Positions 60,019 through 64,000 of a stretch of DNA of 64,000 nt are shown piece after piece (the first letter of the stretch is position 1; every line of letters starts with the position of its first letter). This DNA comes from Ornithinimicrobium sp. F0845 (GTDB lineage Bacteria > Actinomycetota > Actinomycetes > Actinomycetales > Dermatophilaceae). The notes beneath the pieces were generated by a model. It was not told the origin of the DNA. It saw only the letters and a list, made by a program, of their open reading frames with translations, and did not search any database. The DNA lies in assembly GCF_023015765.1 (NCBI RefSeq), contig NZ_JALKAL010000002.1:1-64000 (forward strand). The letters are read 5' to 3'. Position numbers and translations under genes: made by a program.

Positions 60019-60713
60019 ACGACACCCCCGAGAACAACGTCCCCACGGACCGTGTCGGCACGGACGCCGTCGGCACCAAGAGCGTCGCCACGGACAGTGT
60101 TGGCATGGACAGTGGGGGCAGGGACGATGCGCTGCTTGAGCGGCTGGCACCGGCGACCGACGTGGCGGGCCTGCACCGCCTCCTCGAGCTGCGTGCGGAG
60201 CAGGACGGCCTGCTGGATGTCAGCTATCGCACCGTCGACTCCCCCGTCGGCGCGCTGCTGCTGGCGACAACGCCTGTCGGACTGGTCCGGGTGGCCTTCG
60301 ACCGCGAGGGTTTCGACGCGGTGCTGGAGGCGCTGGCGACCCGTCTCGGGCCGCGCGTGCTCCGGGCGCCGGCGAAGCTGGACGAGGCGGCGCGACAGCT
60401 GGAGGAGTACTTCGCCGGCACCCGCACGGCCTTCGACCTGCCGCTGGACCGCGCGCTGAGCACCGGGTTCCGTGGGCAGGTGCACGTCTATCTCCCGCAG
60501 ATCAGCTACGGCCACACCGCGTCGTACGGCGAGGTCGCCGCAGCCGTCGGCAGTCCTCGAGCCGTGCGGGCGGTCGGTTCGGCCTGCGCGACCAACCCGC
60601 TCCCGGTCGTGGTGCCGTGCCACCGGGTGCTGCGCAGCGACGGCTCCCTGGGTGGCTATCTCGGTGGCGCACAGGCGAAGAACGCGCTGCTCGCCCTGGA
60701 GCACGCGGCGTGA
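60015..60713 (+). CDS. ogt: Methylated-DNA-protein cysteine methyltransferase
   Basis: A 232-residue suicide alkyltransferase that removes O6-alkyl groups from guanine. The active-site motif is PLPVVVPCHRVLRSDGSLGGYLGG with nucleophile Cys. The Asn/Arg hinge and helix-turn-helix (PQISYGHTASYGEVAAAVGSPRAVRAVG) are intact. The first 70 residues are extra: a repetitive Asp/Thr/Val/Gly stretch and then helices (ALLERLAPATDVAGLHRLLELR). The extension may contact the sigma factor encoded just upstream, in the manner of a sensor, but this is only inference. Confidence 0.93.
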   Translation: MNDTPENNVPTDRVGTDAVGTKSVATDSVGMDSGGRDDALLERLAPATDVAGLHRLLELRAEQDGLLDVSYRTVDSPVGALLLATTPVGLVRVAFDREGFDAVLEALATRLGPRVLRAPAKLDEAARQLEEYFAGTRTAFDLPLDRALSTGFRGQVHVYLPQISYGHTASYGEVAAAVGSPRAVRAVGSACATNPLPVVVPCHRVLRSDGSLGGYLGGAQAKNALLALEHAA

Positions 60714-60750
60714 CCGGGCACTGTCGGTGGCGGCTGCCACAATCGCGGGC

Positions 60751-61356
60751 ATGATGACCACCGACTCCCCCGTGGTGCTGGGTGAGGACGGTCTGGCGCG
60801 CCCGCCGTGGGCCGCCGCCGACCCCCTGCTCCGGGACTACTACGACACCGAGTGGGGTCTGCCGATCCGGGACGAGCGGGGACTGTTCGAGCGGCTGAGC
60901 CTGGAGGCCTTCCAGTCCGGGCTGTCGTGGGCGACCATCCTGCGCAAGCGGCCGGCCTTCCGGGCGGCCTTCGACAACTTCGACCCCGACGTGGTGGCGG
61001 CCTACGGCGAGTCCGACGTCCAGCGGCTCATGGGTGATGCGGGGATCGTGCGCAACCTGGCCAAGATCCGCGCCACCATCACCAACGCGGCCGCCACCGT
61101 GCGGCTGCGTGAGCAGGGCGGCCTCGCGGAGTTCATCTGGTCCTTCCAGCCGGACCGCACGCCCGAGCCGCGCACCCCTGACGAGATCCCCACGACCTCC
61201 CCGGAGTCACTCGCGCTGGCCAAGGCACTGCGCCGGGAGGGCTTCGCCTTCGTCGGGCCCACCACGATGTTCGCGCTCATGGAGGCGGTCGGCATCGTGG
61301 ACACCCACCTGGTCGGTTCTCACCGACGAGGCACCTCCGGCGTCTGGGCGTCCTGA
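60751..61356 (+). CDS. tag: DNA-3-methyladenine glycosylase I (Tag-like)
   Basis: A 201-residue glycosylase of the Tag family that excises 3-methyladenine. DYYDTEWGLPIRDERGLFERLSLEAFQSGLSWATILRKRPAFR contains the catalytic Glu, and FVGPTTMFALMEAVGIVDTHL the helix-hairpin region. The zinc ligands of E. coli Tag appear altered: the N-terminal Cys is Pro, the first His is Tyr (DYYD) and the last Cys is Ser (HLVGSH). Two adjacent ATG codons (60751, 60754) are possible starts. It follows Ogt by 37 nt, extending the alkylation-repair cluster. Confidence 0.92.
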   Translation: MMTTDSPVVLGEDGLARPPWAAADPLLRDYYDTEWGLPIRDERGLFERLSLEAFQSGLSWATILRKRPAFRAAFDNFDPDVVAAYGESDVQRLMGDAGIVRNLAKIRATITNAAATVRLREQGGLAEFIWSFQPDRTPEPRTPDEIPTTSPESLALAKALRREGFAFVGPTTMFALMEAVGIVDTHLVGSHRRGTSGVWAS

Positions 61357-61374
61357 GGCCGGCAGCGCGGCCAG

Positions 61375-61447
61375 GCGTCGGTGCGAGCAACACGCCGTCG
61401 GTGCGAGGTCCATGACGTCACACCGGTGCGGATTGGCTCGCACCGAT
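61375..61447. repeat. Direct-plus-inverted short repeat cluster
   Basis: CGTCGGTGCGAG occurs at 61376-61387 and 61396-61407, and an inverted near-copy (CTCGCACCGAT) lies at 61437-61447. The cluster fills the convergent gap between tag and the DUF1801 gene and may double as a terminator. Confidence 0.75.
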
Positions 61448-61479
61448 CACGGATACTGCTGCAGCGGCAGCTCGCGCAC

Positions 61480-61917
61480 CTAGTGCTTCTCGCCGGGCAG
61501 GGCGCTGGCCTGCTTGATCCAGGAGGTCAGCTGCTCCTCGTCGACCGGGTCGTCCTCGTGCAGATCCAGGTGACGCTGTTCCGGGTGCTTGGAGGCCTCG
61601 GGTGGCTCCGGGTCCAGTGACGTGCCCCGGAAGAAGGTGACCTTCACATACTTCGTGAAGCAGCGGAAGGTCAGGAACCAGCTGTCCGGGCCGTCGCCGT
61701 AGAACGGCTGGTTCCACTTCACCGCCTTGTGCACGTCGGGGACGGTGTCGACGATGAGTCGGTCCAGGCGCTCACCCAGCCCCCGCTTCCACCCGGGCAT
61801 CGCGGCGATGTAGGCCTGCACGGGTTCGTCCCCGTCGCCCTTGGGGATCTGCGGGTTGCCTCCCGACAGCAGCTTCGGCTCGGTCGTTCGTGACTTCTTC
61901 GTGTTCGTCGTGTTCAT
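61480..61917 (-). CDS. DUF1801-domain protein
   Basis: A 145-residue protein. The DUF1801 (YdhG-like) core spans about 30-140, with VQAYIAAMPGWKRGLGERLDRLIVDTVPDVHKAVKWNQPFY and GPDSWFLTFRCFTKYVKVTFFRG. The family fold is known but no biochemical role is assigned. The ATG at 61917 is preceded by AGGAGG. It is divergent from the glyoxalase-like gene. Confidence 0.88.
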   Translation of the reverse strand: MNTTNTKKSRTTEPKLLSGGNPQIPKGDGDEPVQAYIAAMPGWKRGLGERLDRLIVDTVPDVHKAVKWNQPFYGDGPDSWFLTFRCFTKYVKVTFFRGTSLDPEPPEASKHPEQRHLDLHEDDPVDEEQLTSWIKQASALPGEKH

Positions 61918-62029
61918 GCCATACCTCCTCCAATGGCACCTTCGAGCATGTCACCGACCGCCGTGCGGTGCGACCAGGACGGGTGGGGCAACGATCAGGA
62001 TCCGAGAAGCGTGATCACGTGGCCGAATC

Positions 62030-62035
62030 TAGGCT
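62030..62035 (+). promoter_or_regulatory. -10 box of the VOC-family gene at 62043
   Basis: TAGGCT ends 7 nt before the ATG at 62043. A short AAGG lies in between, so translation may be leaderless or use a minimal ribosome site. Confidence 0.45.
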
Positions 62036-62042
62036 CAAGGCC

Positions 62043-62666
62043 ATGGCTTCCATCGAATTCCTGACTATCGAGGCGGACGACCCGACGGCCGCCCAGCCCC
62101 TCTACACCGCCCTCGGCCTCGATCAGCACGTGCAGCTACGTGCGACAACCGAGCCGACCAGCGGCTTCCGGGGCTGGACCCTCTCGCTCGTCGCGGCCCA
62201 GCCGGCGAACGTCAACGCCCTGATGGTCTCCGCGACCGACGCCGGAGCCACCGTCCTCAAGCCGGCGACGAAGTCGCTGTGGGGTTATGGCGGCGCGCTC
62301 CGGGCCGCTGACGGGACCATCGTGACGCTGGCGTCCTCGTCCAAGAAGGACACCGGCCCCGCGACCCTGGAGTTCGACGAGGTCGTGCTGCAGCTGGGCG
62401 TCACGGACGTGGCGGCGACGAAGGCGTTCTACGTCGAGCATGGGCTGGAGGTGGGCAAGAGCTTCGGGCGCAAGTATGTCGAGTTCGCGATGTCCGGCCC
62501 CATCGCGTTGTCCCTCACCAAGCGTGGCGCCCTCGCCAAGGTCGCCGGCGTCGACCCGGACGGCACAGGCTCGCACCGGCTGGCCGTCGCCAGCGACGTG
62601 GGGCCGTTCACCGACCCCGACGGCATCGTCTGGGGGAGGCCTGACCGAGCCTCCGACGCAGGCTGA
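62043..62666 (+). CDS. Glyoxalase/VOC-superfamily protein
   Basis: A 207-residue protein of two VOC modules (about 1-100 and 105-200). It begins SIEFLTIEADDPTAAQPLYTALGL; the second module has VVLQLGVTDVAATKAFYVEHGLEVGKSFGRKYVEF. Metal ligands are incomplete, so it may be a binding or resistance protein rather than a dioxygenase. The longer in-frame opening to 61890 has no homology-like content. It ends 64 nt before a shared terminator. Confidence 0.87.
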   Translation: MASIEFLTIEADDPTAAQPLYTALGLDQHVQLRATTEPTSGFRGWTLSLVAAQPANVNALMVSATDAGATVLKPATKSLWGYGGALRAADGTIVTLASSSKKDTGPATLEFDEVVLQLGVTDVAATKAFYVEHGLEVGKSFGRKYVEFAMSGPIALSLTKRGALAKVAGVDPDGTGSHRLAVASDVGPFTDPDGIVWGRPDRASDAG

Positions 62667-62729
62667 CGCGGCGCGAGGTGTGGCCGGGCGGAGGGTAACC
62701 CGGCGCAGGTTGTGGCCGGGCACGACGAA

Positions 62730-62753
62730 GGCCCGGGTCGTCTGACCCGGGCC
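62730..62753. terminator. Bidirectional hairpin terminator next to tRNA-Ala
   Basis: A perfect 10-bp stem (GGCCCGGGTC with GACCCGGGCC) and tetraloop GTCT lie 16 nt past the tRNA 3' end on the minus strand and 64 nt after the VOC-gene stop on the plus strand. Confidence 0.8.
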
Positions 62754-62768
62754 CTCGGTCCTGCTCGG

Positions 62769-62841
62769 TGGAGCTGAGGGGACTCGAACCCCTGACCCCC
62801 TCCATGCCATGGAGGTGCGCTACCAGCTGCGCCACAGCCCC
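62769..62841 (-). tRNA. tRNA-Ala (anticodon GGC)
   Basis: A 73-nt cloverleaf. The acceptor stem is GGGGCTG with CAGCTCC, discriminator A. The D arm has GCGC pairs around AGCTGGTA. The anticodon stem is CCTCC/GGAGG with loop ATGGCAT, giving anticodon GGC. The T arm is AGGGG-TTCGAGT-CCCCT. The CCA end is not encoded. No integrase or duplicated tRNA end is visible nearby, so the site seems unoccupied. Confidence 0.96.
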
Positions 62842-62924
62842 TTGCGGAACCCCAGAAGTTTACCCATATCGCCCCCCGTTCCACCAAATCCGTCGGGCCG
62901 TTGCCGGTGCTCCCTGGACCGGGC

Positions 62925-63560
62925 TCAGCGGTCGCTGGTCGAGACCACCGAGTCGGTCACGCCGACGTTCCAGGTGAGCATCCGCCAGCCGGTCCGGTGC
63001 TCGGCCAGCTCCGCCCAGTGGCAGTTGCGCAGCCCGCCCATCGACAGCCAGGCCTGGTGCTGCGGCAGACCGATCAGGGCCGCGACCAGGGCCCGACCAG
63101 CCACGCCGTGGGTGGTCACCACGAGGGCGCCGTCGTCCGGCAGTGCCTCCAGCGCGTCCTGGGCACCAGCCATCACTCGCTCGGCCACGTGGGCCACGGA
63201 CTCGCCGTGGTCGCCGCGCACGATGTCCTCGCCCCGGGACAGGGCGTCCACGGCCTCGGGGTACCGCTCGGCGACGTCGCCCTGGCTCATCCCCTGCCAG
63301 GTGCCGACGTGGATCTCCCGGAAGCGCACGTCATACTCCACGGGCAGTCCGGTCACCCCACCCAGCGCCGCCGCGGTGTGCGAGGCCCGGCGCAGGTCGC
63401 TGGAGACGATGCGGGTCGGGCCGAGGGCGGCGAGCGCGGTGGCCGCCGCCCTGGCCTGCTCGACCCCTCGGGACGACAGGTCGGTGTCGAGCTGGCCCTG
63501 CCAGATCCCGCTGGCGTTGTGCTCGGTCTCCCCGTGCCGCCAGACGACCAGGCGCCGCAC
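62925..63560 (-). CDS. Histidine phosphatase family protein (phosphoglycerate mutase-like)
   Basis: A 211-residue phosphatase. The catalytic motif RHGETEHN is near residue 9; the second His is in VVTTHGVAGRALVAALIG, and FREIHVGTWQGMS is typical of the small-molecule phosphatase branch. In mycobacteria the gene after rsfS encodes glucosyl-3-phosphoglycerate phosphatase (GpgP), so that is a possible role by synteny; a general phosphatase is the alternative. The GTG at 63560 lies 4 nt after the rsfS stop, so both are co-translated. Confidence 0.9.
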   Translation of the reverse strand: MRRLVVWRHGETEHNASGIWQGQLDTDLSSRGVEQARAAATALAALGPTRIVSSDLRRASHTAAALGGVTGLPVEYDVRFREIHVGTWQGMSQGDVAERYPEAVDALSRGEDIVRGDHGESVAHVAERVMAGAQDALEALPDDGALVVTTHGVAGRALVAALIGLPQHQAWLSMGGLRNCHWAELAEHRTGWRMLTWNVGVTDSVVSTSDR

Positions 63561-63564
63561 CGGA

Positions 63565-63924
63565 TCAGGCCTCGGGCAGGGTGACGACCGGGCAGTCCTT
63601 CCACAACCGCTCGAGGTCGTAGAACTCGCGCTCCTCGGTGTGCATGACGTGGACGACGATGTCACCGAAGTCCATCAGCACCCACCGGCCCTCGCGCTGC
63701 CCCTCCCTGCGCACCGTCTTGGCGCCCAGCTCCAGGAGGCGTTCCTCGATCGCGTCCACGATCGCGGCGACCTGGCGCTCGCCCGGGGCGGAGGCGATCA
63801 CGAAGATGTCCGTGAGGGCCAACTGATCGCTGACGTCGAGGCCGATCACCTCCTCGGCCAGCTTGTCCTGCGCGGCGTGGGCCGCGGCACGTGCGAGATC
63901 CAGGGCGCGTTGTGTCGCGGCCAC
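63565..63924 (-). CDS. rsfS: Ribosome silencing factor
   Basis: A 119-residue RsfS/DUF143 protein that binds L14 on the 50S subunit and blocks subunit joining in starvation. The fold landmarks LALTDIFVIASAPGERQVAAIVDAIEERL, EGQREGRWVLMDFGDIVVHVMHTEEREFYDLERLW are intact. The GTG at 63924 directly follows the nadD stop at 63925. The order nadD-rsfS-phosphatase is standard in actinobacteria. Confidence 0.96.
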   Translation of the reverse strand: MAATQRALDLARAAAHAAQDKLAEEVIGLDVSDQLALTDIFVIASAPGERQVAAIVDAIEERLLELGAKTVRREGQREGRWVLMDFGDIVVHVMHTEEREFYDLERLWKDCPVVTLPEA

Positions 63925-64000
63925 TCACTGCTCCTTGTAGAGGTGGTACTTGCCGATGTACTGCACGACGCCGTCGGGCACCAGGTACCAGACCGGCTCA
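63925..64000 (-). CDS. nadD: Nicotinate-nucleotide adenylyltransferase, C-terminal end
   Basis: The last 25 codons of a gene that enters from the right edge. The end WYLVPDGVVQYIGKYHLY, then a TGA at 63925, matches the C-terminal strand and helix of actinobacterial NadD. Its position immediately upstream of rsfS agrees. Only this fragment is visible, so intactness cannot be judged. Confidence 0.85.
   Translation of the reverse strand, partial: EPVWYLVPDGVVQYIGKYHLYKEQ

Noticed and set aside
62769-62841. tRNA-Ala as an integration site for a mobile element
   Set aside because: No integrase, no duplicated tRNA end and no change in composition on either side within the window.

Overview
The window is 64 kb of very GC-rich (about 70% by eye) chromosome from an actinobacterium. 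The gene set and order (nadD-rsfS, lepA-trmB, recO-uppS, phoH-ybeY-corC-era, CIRCE-controlled hrcA-dnaJ-rsmE, DUF3097, HNH/DUF222 proteins) point to Micrococcales. My best guess is an Ornithinimicrobium/Intrasporangium-like lineage, but that is inference from gene content only. Most of the window is ordinary core chromosome. I see no prophage, no intact insertion sequence, no CRISPR array and no rRNA. One tRNA gene is present, tRNA-Ala(GGC).

Layout. 1-9.7 kb: the end of an HNH/DUF222 gene; a two-component system whose kinase is fused to a large membrane domain; dus; a DJ-1/PfpI protein; a MazEF-type toxin-antitoxin pair; a NUDIX-kinase fusion; and a flavin monooxygenase/reductase pair. 9.9-16.4 kb: an ABM-domain enzyme, a GNAT enzyme, glyS divergent from a small membrane protein, then a zinc uptake operon (znuACB-zur) under twin Zur boxes. 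16.5-23.6 kb: a six-gene branched-chain-type ABC importer operon with an embedded acyl-CoA synthetase. 23.7-30.9 kb: recO-uppS, an AlkB-like dioxygenase, and the PTS-dependent dihydroxyacetone kinase genes dhaKLM. 31-36.4 kb: era, corC, ybeY, phoH (interrupted by an intein) and a HIT gene. 36.4-43.7 kb: a VOC protein, then hrcA-dnaJ-rsmE-MFS, a long non-coding region with structured repeats, DUF3097 and DUF4870. 43.7-52.8 kb: hemW, a GntR-controlled pair of ABC exporters, a very large LuxR (LAL) regulator and an unannotated 49-residue protein. 53-64 kb: lepA-trmB, a DUF4037 protein with a PemK-like toxin gene, a lipoprotein, an MFS carrier, an alkylation-repair group (sigma factor, Ogt/MGMT, Tag), small enzymes, tRNA-Ala, and the rsfS end of the nadD operon.

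Expression themes. Translational coupling by ATGA/GTGA overlap is the rule inside operons. At least nine genes have a TANNNT -10 box only 5-7 nt before the start codon, so they are predicted to be leaderless. Convergent genes are usually separated by strong GC hairpins without a T tract.

The most notable finds are a class 3 (W-C-T motif) intein with a LAGLIDADG domain inside PhoH; two tandem, stem-diverged hairpin elements upstream of DUF3097; a 72-nt inverted repeat upstream of the AlkB-like gene; and a recurring architecture of short intergenic repeats (direct copies plus an inverted copy). A 7-mer, GTATGCC/GGCATAC, also looks over-represented irrespective of reading frame.
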